The notes under the pieces were generated by a model, which was not told the origin of the DNA, ran no database searches, and saw only the letters and a program-made list of their open reading frames with translations. The position numbers and the translations under genes were made by a program. From the IMG/VR virus record IMGVR_UViG_3300040960_001422, positions 1 through 43,880 of that record: a stretch of DNA of 43,880 nucleotides. One strand, 5' to 3'. Positions 1 through 8,944 of this stretch are shown here, piece after piece; position 1 is the first letter of the stretch, and each line of letters opens with the position of its first letter. Origin of the DNA: a virus.

Positions 1-1
1 G

Positions 2-1444
2 GTGTATATGTTCGTTGGTAGGGCGAAGGAGTGGGATAGCAATTCCGACGTTCCTCCTGCCAGTGGACCTATTGATAGTTTTGCATATCATAGAACTACT
101 TACCGTGATTCTGTAGCTTTTAAAAGAATTGATATTTCCGACACTGCTCTGACAATTCCTAGAGTAGATTGGATTGATCCAACAAATACTACTGGTGGAA
201 CTGGTCGTGTATATTCCATGTACAAGCCAGACTATTCTACAACCAAGACAACTGCAAATGGTTCTTCTAGGTTGTACGATAGTAACTTCTATGTAATGAA
301 TAGTGACTTTAATGTCTACAAGTGTCTTTACAATGGACAATCTCCAGACTTCCCAAGAGGTCGTCCCTCACTCGTAGAACCAACAGGAACATCTACAACA
401 GTTATTGAAACTAGCGATAGTCCTGGTGTGTACTCCTATCGTTGGAAGTACATGTATACTATTGACGCTGATAACATTCTGAAGTTTGTTACTTCCGAAT
501 TCATCCCCGTTCTTACTAATACTCTAGTTCAGTCTGCTGCTAGTGGTGGATCCATTGACACCATTGTTATCAACAATGCAGGTACTGGTTATAACAACGG
601 TACATATACTAATGTTCCCATCAGGGGAGATTGGCAAATTAATGGTGGAACACAGGCACTTTGCACAGTTACTGTTGTATCTGGATCCATTTCTAACGTA
701 ATCATCACATCTGCTGGTTCTGGTTACAGTTTCGGATCGATCAATGTTGGATTGATTCCTAATATTGGAAGTGGAGCATCTGCTGATCTTGACGTAGTAA
801 TTCCTCCCAATGGTGGACATGGTGCAGATGCAATTAGAGAACTTGGTGCATATCGTTTGATGTTTGCAAGCAAGTTGGAAACGACTAGTGCGTTTGTAGA
901 CTTCCCAAGTGATCTCACTTATAGAAGAGTTGGTCTTGTATTGAATCCATACGACTATAACACAACTAGTGTTTCTAGTCAGAATACAAGATCTGCAGTA
1001 AAAGCTTTGATCTTCCCACAAACAGGGACTGGATCTCCAAGTGGAACCTTCACCCCAGGTGAAGTAATCACTCAGGCAACCACTGGAGCAAAGGGATTTG
1101 TAGTTTCCTACAATTCAGTAACAAAAGTTCTCAAGTATTACCAAGATGATACTGATGGTGTCGTTAACGGTAACATTGTAGAGTTTTCTGGAGCAAACGA
1201 AGTTACATCTTCGATTAATGCTATTACAGCAACTCCAGATGCAAACTTTGGAACATCTTCCGTTCCACTTTCTCAGATCACCATTGGTGTTTCTGTGTAT
1301 GAGTTGGGTCTCTCTTTTGTCAATGGATATGCTACTGAAGAAATTGAAATTAACTCTGGAGAAATCCTCTACATAGATAATAGGAATCCGATTACAAGAT
1401 CGGCGGACCAAAACGAAGAGCTCAAAGTAGTAATAGAATTCTAA
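2..1444 (+). CDS. gp8: Baseplate wedge subunit gp8, 5'-truncated
   Basis: This is the C-terminal 480 residues of a T4 gp8-type protein. In T4, gp8 dimers form part of the outer baseplate wedge and link the gp6/gp7 core to gp10. The family signature YMFVGRAKEW lies at the very start, and the C-terminus has the usual GEILYIDNRNPITR block followed by a charged tail. The first codon is GTG at base 2, but the reading frame is open to the window edge and the FVGR motif is not N-terminal in the family, so the gene begins upstream. T4 gp8 is 334 residues in total; this one is longer partly because residues about 178-275 hold an insertion with two Gly-Tyr repeats (NNAGTGY, TSAGSGY). The stop TAA is followed at once by the ATG of the next gene, so translation is probably coupled. 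Confidence 0.88.
   Translation: MYMFVGRAKEWDSNSDVPPASGPIDSFAYHRTTYRDSVAFKRIDISDTALTIPRVDWIDPTNTTGGTGRVYSMYKPDYSTTKTTANGSSRLYDSNFYVMNSDFNVYKCLYNGQSPDFPRGRPSLVEPTGTSTTVIETSDSPGVYSYRWKYMYTIDADNILKFVTSEFIPVLTNTLVQSAASGGSIDTIVINNAGTGYNNGTYTNVPIRGDWQINGGTQALCTVTVVSGSISNVIITSAGSGYSFGSINVGLIPNIGSGASADLDVVIPPNGGHGADAIRELGAYRLMFASKLETTSAFVDFPSDLTYRRVGLVLNPYDYNTTSVSSQNTRSAVKALIFPQTGTGSPSGTFTPGEVITQATTGAKGFVVSYNSVTKVLKYYQDDTDGVVNGNIVEFSGANEVTSSINAITATPDANFGTSSVPLSQITIGVSVYELGLSFVNGYATEEIEINSGEILYIDNRNPITRSADQNEELKVVIEF
563..790 (+). repeat. Gly-Tyr repeat insertion within gp8
   Basis: Two copies of a short repeat with the pattern hydrophobic-x-I-x-N/S-x-G-S/T-G-Y are visible here (IVINNAGTGY and VIITSAGSGY), followed by a run rich in Gly and Asn before the conserved GGHGADAIRELGAYR segment resumes. 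T4 gp8 has nothing I recognise as equivalent. The same repeat occurs in gp14 and in both giant fibres of this window. A surface-exposed beta decoration is the likely form; its function is unknown. Confidence 0.65.
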
Positions 1445-4400
1445 ATGGCACAGAACACCAACCTGAACATCGCCCCTTATTTTGACGACTTTGACTCTGA
1501 TAAGGGGTTTCTTAAAGTTCTCTTCAAGCCTGGATACCCAGTTCAGGCGAGGGAACTCACTACGCTCCAAAGTCTTCTCCAAAATCAAATTGATTCCTTT
1601 GGACAAGGCGTTTACAAAGAGGGATCTGTAGTAGTTCCTGGTGGAATTACTCTGAGTAAAGAAGTTCCCGTATTGGTTGTTCAAAATACATACCTCAACT
1701 TGGATGTTGAGTTGTATAGGGAAGCATTAAGTGGAAAAGTAATCAAAGGTAGCACTTCTGGTGTTCGTGCTCGTGTTAACTTCTCTATTAGTGCCGCTAC
1801 TTCCACAATTGGAAATATTTCGTTCTATCTGACATATTTGCAAAAAGCAGATGATAATGAGACCTCCACATTCACTGACGGAGAAATTATCACTTGCGAA
1901 TCTGATATCACATATGCATCGACAACTATTTCTGCTGGAACCCCTATTGCTCAGCTCCTAAACGCAAATTCAAACTCTAAGGGTTCTACTGCAAACATTA
2001 GTGCAGGTGTATACTTTGTAAGAGGATATTTTGTCCCTGTTCTGCAACAAACAATTCTCCTTGACCAATATGGAGTAAATCCAAGCTATAAGGTTGGTCT
2101 TAAAGTAGAAGAAAGAATTATCACTGCTGATGAAGACGAAACTCTTTATGACAACGCTATTGGCAGCACAAACTTCTCTGCTCCTGGTGCAGATAGATTT
2201 AAAATCAATCTTACTCTTATAAAGAAAGAATTAAGCGATCCAAACTCTGCTGACTTTATTGAACTTGTTAGAACCAATGAAGGTAAGGTTCAAAAGAAAG
2301 TTGAGAGAAGTGAGTTAGGATTTATCAGCGAAGTCCTCGCAACTAGAACTAAGGAAGAATCTGGAGATTATTACGTCAAGAAGTTCAGTATTGATGCTAG
2401 GGAAAATCTTAGTGATGGATTTAATGATGGCGTCTACGATTCGAGCGCAACTACACAAGATGGTAATACACCATCGGAAGCAAACATTGCAGTTCAGACA
2501 TCCGCAGGAACAGCATACGTTTCTGGTTTTAGAGTAGAGCGTTTATCTACCTCATATAAGGATGTAGAAAAACCAAGAGAATTTGTCGGTGTTGATAACC
2601 AATCTATCACTTCAGATTTTGGTAACTATGTTCTGATGACAAATACTCATCAGGCACCTTCGATTTATTCCACTATTGACCTTAGAGATGAGACCACTGC
2701 AACTCCAGGAACTGCAAATGGAACTATTATTGGTAAAGCAAGGGTTCTGAACTTTGATTATGAATCTGGTACAAAGAACTCTGCAACTACGGTCTATAGA
2801 CTGAATATTGCAGATACTCAAATTTATACCAAGATTACAACCACAACTTCCAAGACTTGGAACTCTGGCGACTATCTTGTTGGTGCATCTTCTGGGGCAA
2901 TTGGATATGTTGCTACTGGTTCTGGTACTACTGGTTACTTGTATGGTACAACTGGAACCTTTGTTGCTGGAGAAACTCTCAACCAAAATGGTGTAACTTC
3001 TTTTGCAACAGTTGCATCAAATGGTGTTTATCAGTATAGTTTTGGTGACGTAAAGTCGATTGCAAATAGCAGTGGATTCACATCTGATCTTCTTCTTGAT
3101 GTTAGAGTATCTCTTCCTGGTTCTGGTCCCATCATTTCTGGACATTCTGCAGGAAATGCTACCGTAACTGCAACTCTCTCTAACTATGTTTCTCAGTTGA
3201 GAGTAAATGATATTGTTGAGTTCTCGAACAACAACGCAAGTCATAGAGCAAAAGTTACGGCTATTACTAGCAACTATGTCTTTACTATTACACGTTTAGG
3301 ATCAACAACCCTTGCTAATGGTGCGATCACTGGAAATATTACTAGAACTCGTCCAGAGATCAAAGAAACAACCAAGAGAAGACTTATCACATCTCTCGGT
3401 TACGAAGCAATCAAGAATACAAATAAGAACAACACTATCAATCCCGCTGGATACTTCAGACAAAGTTATACTGGACAGAGCGTTTCTGGTGGAACTTTCT
3501 CCATCAACGCAGGAACTGGATTGCAATTTAGAGATCCTGGTGATGGTGATGACTTTAAAGTTATTGTTACTGCAGGAACAGGTGATGGAGACATCCTTGA
3601 AGAGGGAACTAATTTCACTGTAAGTGGAACTGGAACTCAGTCTTCGGTTACGGTTTCTGGACTTAATACTGGCGTTACAACCGTAGATGTTATCGCTACC
3701 GTTTACAAGAGCGATAGATCTGCTAAAGCTAAGACAACCGAGAGGATGAAGATCCTCAAGATTGACAAAACTACAGGAAGTTCTTCTAATGGTCTGACGC
3801 AAAGTACAGCAGACTATGGATATCGTGTAGAAGACGCTGCAATCTCTCTTGGTTGCGGAGATGTATTCAAGATTAAGGCAATCATTGAATCTACCGATTC
3901 TAGCGATCCTGTTCTTCCTAGGTTCCAATATACTAATTTAGTTGGAACTATCTCTATCGATGATGTTATTATCGGAGATACCTCTGGATCTAGAGCAAGA
4001 GTAGTCTCTACTGATAGTAACTTTGTATATTTTATCCCAATTGAGGGGGATGTATTCAGTGACGGGGAAAATATTACTGCACCAGCAGCAACATTTAAGA
4101 TTGTTACTGGATCTATTATCTCTGGTGGCAAAGATATCACCGACAATTACGATCTCGATGATGGACAGAGAGATCAATTCTACGATTATTCTAGAATTGT
4201 AAGAAAGTCTGGTTACTCTGCTCCAACTCATAAAATTTTAATTATCTTTGATAGATTTTTAACCACCTCTGGAACTGGTTTCTATTCTGTAGATTCTTAT
4301 CCATCAGAAGACTATAAGATCATCCCACAGTATTCAGGAACTCAGTTAAGAGATGTTCTTGACTTTAGACCCATGGTCGTAGAAAGACTGTCTGGATCTG

Positions 4401-7400
4401 GAACTAGAACTTCTCCATACACTCTGAGTGTTACAAATATGTTTGACTTTGGAAGTCGAGCATTTACAGGTAACCAAGTTGGTCTCCCTGGTCAGAGTGG
4501 AACTACAATCTTAAGTCTCGAATATTACCTCGGTAGAGTTGATAAGGTATACATCAACAAAGATAATAAGATCTTGGTTGTAAAAGGTGCATCTGCTGCA
4601 AACCCAACAGAACCAGAGGGTGTTGAAGATGCAATGCTCCTCGCAACATTGACATACAAACCATATGTCTTCAATGTTGATGATGACATCACAATCAAAG
4701 AGACCAACTATAAGAGATATACCTTCAGAGATATCCAAACTCTTGAGGATAGAATTAAAACCCTTGAGTATTACACTCAACTGTCTTTACTTGAGAGTGA
4801 AACTGCTAGTATGCAGATCACAGATACCAGTGGTCTGAACAGATTTAAGAATGGATTTATTGTAGACAACTTCGCAAGTCTTTCTACTAGTGATACTCTA
4901 CATCCAGATTACAGAGTTTCTGTTGATTTTGAAGAGGGTCAACTGAGACCATCTCACTATACAACTCAAGTTCCTTTGACCTATGGCACATCTTCCCAGA
5001 ATGTAAAGGTCAACGGAGATATCGTAACTCTTCCATATACTGATGCACTTCTACTTGATCAACCATATGCATCTGGTGTAGAAAATGTCAACCCATTCAA
5101 TGTATTCACATATGTTGGTGACATCAAACTCTACCCAGAATCTGATAATTGGGTTGATACTAAGTCCCTAAGTCCTCTGAAAGGTCCAACTGTTGAGGGC
5201 AACTTCCTGACAACAGTTAGAGAATACAACGCAGACCAAAATGGATTTGCACCTATTCAATGGAATGCTTGGAAGACTACTTGGACTGGAACCAGCACCA
5301 GCACCAGTGTTGGTGGATGGAGAGGATCTGGTGGAGGTGGAAAAGGTGGTGGTCGTAGAGAAAGCAGAACTATCACAACCACAACTACTACAACAACGAA
5401 GCAAACTAGAACTGGTATTCGTTATAGAGTTACTCCTGTTATTGAGCAGCAATCTCTTGGAAATAGAGTTGTTTCTGTTGAGAATATTCAATTCATGCGC
5501 TCAAGAAACATTGAGTTTGCAGTACAAAAAGTGAAGCCAAGAACCAAGTTCTTCGGTTTCTTTGATGGTATTGCTTTACCAAAAGCACTCATTACTCCAA
5601 AAGTTATGGGATTGGTCAAGAATCCATCTACGGATAGTAAGACCAATAGTATCCCATTCCAGATTGGTGAAACTGTATATGTTAAGAATGCTCAGGGCAA
5701 GTTCAGATTTAAAGCAAAAGTTTCTGCACCAAATGCAGGTTTCTCGATCAACCCAATCACTGGAGATGACATCAGCACTGTAAACGATTACACTGCAAAC
5801 CTTGCCTTCATCAACGTAGATACTCATTCTCTTGCAGACCAAGCAAAAGGAAGTTACTACGGATCTCCAAAAATCAATGACTATCTTGTTGGAGAGACTT
5901 CTGGTGCAATTGCAAAAGTAAGCAATAAAGATTTGGTCAGCGATCAGAAGGGCAATCTTACTGGATCATTCTTCATCCCAACTCCAACAGGAGACAATAA
6001 GAAATTTAAGACTGGTTCTAGACTGTTTAGACTGACTGATGATGCTTCCGATAGTAAGGTGATTGGAGTTTCAGATTCCAATGCCGAAGCAGAGTTCACT
6101 GCAGCTGGTATCCTTCAAACAACTCAAGAGACTATTATTTCTGTCCGAAATGCTAAGATTACATCTGAGGATCTGGTTCAGAACAGAACACTGACTAGCA
6201 GCTCCAGTTCCAGTAGAGAAGAGACAAGATTTGTCGATCCTCTTGCACAAACCTTCTTGGTCGAAGATTCTTCCTTAGAGGGTGGTGTATTCTTAACCAA
6301 GATTGACATCTTCTTCTATCAGAAGGATGATGAAATTCCAGTTGCTATGGATATTAGAACTGTGGAGAATGGAACTCCAACACAAAGAGTTCTGCCAATG
6401 TCTAAGGTTATTAAGCAACCTGAAGATGTATTTACTTCCGAGGATGCTTCTAAACCAACAACCTTCACATTTGAAGCACCACTCTTCCTCCCATTCAGAC
6501 AAGAACATGCTATTGTTCTGACATCCGATTCTGATCAGTATAAGGTATTCATTTCTATCCTTGGAAATGATGCTATTGATGCTGCTCACGTTGGAGAGAA
6601 GATCTCTGAGCAACCATATATTGGTGTTCTGTTCAAATCCCAGAACGCTTCTACTTGGACACCTTCTCAGTTTGAAGATCTTATGTTTAAGATCTACAGA
6701 GCAGAATTTACAATCCCAACAACATCTGCTCCTTCCAGATTGGTTCTTGAGAATGCACAACTTGGTGAAGGTAATGGTGGATACATCAACCTCGCTCCAA
6801 ATGCGATGCAATTCACCTCTGGAAGCGACGAGATCAGGGTTTTCCACAGCAACCATGGTATGCAGTCCGCATTGAATTACCTTGAGGTTAGCGGCGTTAT
6901 TTCTGAGGTACAGGATACTGCAATCAACATGGGATCTGGATTGACTTCTACTGGAAGTCAGATCACAGTTGACGATGCATCCAACTTCCATACAACCATT
7001 GGTGGATCTGCAGTAAGTAGTTCTAACCCAGGATTCTTAAGAGTTCTTGGTACAGCAGAAGATGGAAGTGGAGATGAATTGATTGCATATGAAGCAATTA
7101 ACGGCAACGTAATTGATATTCTCGGTCACGGTGCATCTACTGTAACTGGTAGAAATTATGTTGATGGTGGTGGATCTGCAACTGGTAAAGTTCATGCAGA
7201 CAATGCTGTAGTCCAATGCTACAACGTCGCAGGTATTCCACTGACACTGATCAACACCACTCACAGTTCTACAACTGGTGGAATTATTACCCGCAACAGC
7301 CCACATAGTTACAACCTGAAGATCAATAATTTTGATGCAGGTAAGACCATCAATGCTGGTGGTGGTGCTATCACTATCTCTCAGAACGTTCCTTGGGATG

Positions 7401-8125
7401 TCCTCACCCCACAGATTCAATCTCAAGTACAACCAGATACTGAGATTGTCGCTAGAGTTCTTGGAACCAGTGGAACATCTTGCGGACCATTCCCACAAGG
7501 AGTTACTGCAGAAACTTCATTTGTCAAGGATACCACTTACAGTGATATCACATTGGGAGAAGAGAATTACTTCCCAGCAACTAAATTGATTGCTTCTCAG
7601 ATCAATGAAGTCAACAGAATGAATAGCGTCAAGTCCTTTACAATGGAACTTGATTTCAATTCAGAGAAAACACACCTTTCTCCAGTTGTTGATTTGGAGA
7701 AAGCAGCAATCATTACTACCGCTAATGTTTACAACAATGCAACTCCATCTGAGCAAATTGGCGGAGAGTGCGTTGCCAACTACATTACCAAGGTCGCTAG
7801 ACTTGACAAGAGTGCAAGTGGTCTCAAGGTAATGCTTGCTGCTAACACATGGACAAGTTCTACCATCAAGGTAATGTACAAACTCGTTCCTGTTGGTTAT
7901 GCTGGAAGTCTCGATGATCTTGACTTTGCATTCTTCAACACTGACGGCAAACCAGATAGTGGCGTAATCAAACCACAAAATGACCTGTTCACCTTCACGG
8001 ATTATGAGTATTCGATTGAAGATGCAGAAGAGTTTGATGCATTCCAAATCAAGATCTCTCTCGTCGGTTATATTCAACCATATATACCAAGAGTTAAGGA
8101 CTTTAGAGGTATCGCACTGGCATAA
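1445..8125 (+). CDS. Giant baseplate structural protein with DUF4815-like N-terminus
   Basis: This is a 2226-residue virion protein. The N-terminus (FKPGYPVQARELTTLQSLLQ, then an EGSVVVPGG turn) matches the start of the DUF4815 family of phage baseplate/tail proteins. The middle is beta-rich. Residues about 1280-1325 form a low-complexity linker (GTSTSTS, GGGGKGGG, then eight consecutive Thr). The C-terminal third has the blocks DPLAQTFLVEDSS (about residue 1600) and LFKSQNASTWT (about 1730), which I associate with large cyanomyovirus baseplate proteins. It lies directly between gp8 and the fibre genes, where T4 carries gp9/gp10, while a T4 gp7-like role is also possible; sequence alone does not settle which. 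ATG 1445 follows the gp8 stop with no gap, and the stop overlaps the next start (TAATG). I am confident it is structural, less so about its T4 equivalent. Confidence 0.8.
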   Translation: MAQNTNLNIAPYFDDFDSDKGFLKVLFKPGYPVQARELTTLQSLLQNQIDSFGQGVYKEGSVVVPGGITLSKEVPVLVVQNTYLNLDVELYREALSGKVIKGSTSGVRARVNFSISAATSTIGNISFYLTYLQKADDNETSTFTDGEIITCESDITYASTTISAGTPIAQLLNANSNSKGSTANISAGVYFVRGYFVPVLQQTILLDQYGVNPSYKVGLKVEERIITADEDETLYDNAIGSTNFSAPGADRFKINLTLIKKELSDPNSADFIELVRTNEGKVQKKVERSELGFISEVLATRTKEESGDYYVKKFSIDARENLSDGFNDGVYDSSATTQDGNTPSEANIAVQTSAGTAYVSGFRVERLSTSYKDVEKPREFVGVDNQSITSDFGNYVLMTNTHQAPSIYSTIDLRDETTATPGTANGTIIGKARVLNFDYESGTKNSATTVYRLNIADTQIYTKITTTTSKTWNSGDYLVGASSGAIGYVATGSGTTGYLYGTTGTFVAGETLNQNGVTSFATVASNGVYQYSFGDVKSIANSSGFTSDLLLDVRVSLPGSGPIISGHSAGNATVTATLSNYVSQLRVNDIVEFSNNNASHRAKVTAITSNYVFTITRLGSTTLANGAITGNITRTRPEIKETTKRRLITSLGYEAIKNTNKNNTINPAGYFRQSYTGQSVSGGTFSINAGTGLQFRDPGDGDDFKVIVTAGTGDGDILEEGTNFTVSGTGTQSSVTVSGLNTGVTTVDVIATVYKSDRSAKAKTTERMKILKIDKTTGSSSNGLTQSTADYGYRVEDAAISLGCGDVFKIKAIIESTDSSDPVLPRFQYTNLVGTISIDDVIIGDTSGSRARVVSTDSNFVYFIPIEGDVFSDGENITAPAATFKIVTGSIISGGKDITDNYDLDDGQRDQFYDYSRIVRKSGYSAPTHKILIIFDRFLTTSGTGFYSVDSYPSEDYKIIPQYSGTQLRDVLDFRPMVVERLSGSGTRTSPYTLSVTNMFDFGSRAFTGNQVGLPGQSGTTILSLEYYLGRVDKVYINKDNKILVVKGASAANPTEPEGVEDAMLLATLTYKPYVFNVDDDITIKETNYKRYTFRDIQTLEDRIKTLEYYTQLSLLESETASMQITDTSGLNRFKNGFIVDNFASLSTSDTLHPDYRVSVDFEEGQLRPSHYTTQVPLTYGTSSQNVKVNGDIVTLPYTDALLLDQPYASGVENVNPFNVFTYVGDIKLYPESDNWVDTKSLSPLKGPTVEGNFLTTVREYNADQNGFAPIQWNAWKTTWTGTSTSTSVGGWRGSGGGGKGGGRRESRTITTTTTTTTKQTRTGIRYRVTPVIEQQSLGNRVVSVENIQFMRSRNIEFAVQKVKPRTKFFGFFDGIALPKALITPKVMGLVKNPSTDSKTNSIPFQIGETVYVKNAQGKFRFKAKVSAPNAGFSINPITGDDISTVNDYTANLAFINVDTHSLADQAKGSYYGSPKINDYLVGETSGAIAKVSNKDLVSDQKGNLTGSFFIPTPTGDNKKFKTGSRLFRLTDDASDSKVIGVSDSNAEAEFTAAGILQTTQETIISVRNAKITSEDLVQNRTLTSSSSSSREETRFVDPLAQTFLVEDSSLEGGVFLTKIDIFFYQKDDEIPVAMDIRTVENGTPTQRVLPMSKVIKQPEDVFTSEDASKPTTFTFEAPLFLPFRQEHAIVLTSDSDQYKVFISILGNDAIDAAHVGEKISEQPYIGVLFKSQNASTWTPSQFEDLMFKIYRAEFTIPTTSAPSRLVLENAQLGEGNGGYINLAPNAMQFTSGSDEIRVFHSNHGMQSALNYLEVSGVISEVQDTAINMGSGLTSTGSQITVDDASNFHTTIGGSAVSSSNPGFLRVLGTAEDGSGDELIAYEAINGNVIDILGHGASTVTGRNYVDGGGSATGKVHADNAVVQCYNVAGIPLTLINTTHSSTTGGIITRNSPHSYNLKINNFDAGKTINAGGGAITISQNVPWDVLTPQIQSQVQPDTEIVARVLGTSGTSCGPFPQGVTAETSFVKDTTYSDITLGEENYFPATKLIASQINEVNRMNSVKSFTMELDFNSEKTHLSPVVDLEKAAIITTANVYNNATPSEQIGGECVANYITKVARLDKSASGLKVMLAANTWTSSTIKVMYKLVPVGYAGSLDDLDFAFFNTDGKPDSGVIKPQNDLFTFTDYEYSIEDAEEFDAFQIKISLVGYIQPYIPRVKDFRGIALA

Positions 8126-8349
8126 TGAAGAATGAAGATATTGAACTGATTCCTGTCGAGGGTCATAACGCCCTCGGCAGAGATCCAAATTCTAATGCAA
8201 TTGTAAATACAGATTCCACTGGTTATGATGCATACATCAGAGCTAGGGACAAAGCAAAGGAAAAAGATCAAGAACTGACTGAATTAAAAGCAGAATTGGA
8301 TGAGATAAAATCTCTGTTAAAGTCTTTAGTTCAGGAACGAGATAAATAG
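8125..8349 (+). CDS. Small coiled-coil protein (74 aa)
   Basis: This is a short acidic/basic protein whose C-terminal half (residues about 36-72) is a strong heptad-like coiled coil with regularly spaced Leu/Ile (ELTELKAELDEIKSLLKSL). The N-terminal half is polar, with the segment NALGRDPNSNAIVNTDSTGY. The start overlaps the stop of the giant baseplate protein by one base, so it is probably translated with it. No enzyme motif is visible. An oligomerising adaptor or fibre/baseplate assembly helper is plausible from context, but I do not recognise a named family. The last codons contain a late-promoter octamer. Confidence 0.75.
   Translation: MKNEDIELIPVEGHNALGRDPNSNAIVNTDSTGYDAYIRARDKAKEKDQELTELKAELDEIKSLLKSLVQERDK
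8341..8348 (+). promoter_or_regulatory. T4-type late promoter (GATAAATA)
   Basis: GATAAATA matches the NATAAATA late-promoter core described for T4-like cyanophages. It overlaps the TAG stop of the 74-residue gene and lies 36 bases before the next ATG, in the only non-coding gap of this part. A second weaker copy, GCTAAATA, follows at 8356-8363. Confidence 0.6.
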
Positions 8350-8384
8350 AGTTGAGCTAAATAATATAAGGAATTCTTTAGAGA

Positions 8385-8723
8385 ATGGCTTCTGCTGTAT
8401 CCAACCTATTGATCTACCAAGGCGCAGATTTCAATATCGATTTCACTGTTGAAAACGATAATGGAACTCCGTTTAATCTGAGTGATTATACTGTGGCTTG
8501 CAAAATTAAGAAGCACTACACAAGTTCTTCTTTTACCACAGTAACTGCAGCAGTCTTATCACCTGCAACTGCAGGAGCAATTCAACTATCTCTGGGGAAT
8601 GCTGTTACTGCCAATATGAAGGCAGGCAGATATGTTTATGACGTTGTTATTACTTCTACATCTGGTATTAAATCTAGAGTGTTAGAGGGAACTGTAAGCG
8701 TTCTGGAGGGAGTAACAATCTAA
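8385..8723 (+). CDS. Small beta-sandwich structural protein, BppU-N-like
   Basis: This is a 112-residue protein rich in beta strands. Its pattern is a Gln-Gly start strand (YQGADFNIDFTV), a turn NDNGTPFNLSDY, a strand carrying the basic pair KIKK, and a last strand ending VLEGTVSVLEG. The pattern resembles the Ig-like N-terminal domain of baseplate upper proteins (BppU type), which attach receptor-binding proteins to a baseplate. It is first in a set of three genes overlapping by one base each (8723, 8944) and is preceded by a late promoter. A fibre-attachment role is inferred from fold resemblance and position. It is too short to be T4 gp9 (288 residues), though it could do a similar job. 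Confidence 0.7.
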   Translation: MASAVSNLLIYQGADFNIDFTVENDNGTPFNLSDYTVACKIKKHYTSSSFTTVTAAVLSPATAGAIQLSLGNAVTANMKAGRYVYDVVITSTSGIKSRVLEGTVSVLEGVTI

Positions 8724-8944
8724 TGGCAAGACTTAGATTTGGAGATCAATCAGTCCCAAGAGTAACGAGAGTTGCCACTGGAGGTGGCGGCGGATCGATT
8801 GGTGGATTGACTGACATCGACCTTACAGATGTATCGCAAGGTGGACTTGCTGACGGTTCAGTTCTTGTCTACGATAATGCGAACAGCAAATTTGTACCAA
8901 CAAACGTTTTAAATAACATCACTATCAACGGGGGTAGCTTCTGA
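8723..8944 (+). CDS. Short fibre-linker protein (73 aa)
   Basis: This small protein has a basic N-terminus, a GGGGGSIGG flexible stretch, then the motif LTDIDLTDVSQGGLADGSVL and VYDNANSKFVP. That motif recurs along the shafts of marine phage fibres. The protein ends TINGGSF, very close to the TIDGGTF end of the following 552-residue fibre. The start overlaps the upstream stop (TAATG) and the stop overlaps the downstream start (TGATG). It looks like a detached shaft or adaptor segment of a fibre. I do not recognise a named family. Confidence 0.7.
   Translation: MARLRFGDQSVPRVTRVATGGGGGSIGGLTDIDLTDVSQGGLADGSVLVYDNANSKFVPTNVLNNITINGGSF

Noticed and set aside
524-1021. Antisense ORF opposite gp8, and many similar minus-strand ORFs opposite the large fibres
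   Set aside because: They are in frames complementary to strong structural genes, have Cys/Ser/Thr-rich compositions typical of antisense of Gly/Ser/Thr codons, and show no domain. All real genes lie on the + strand.
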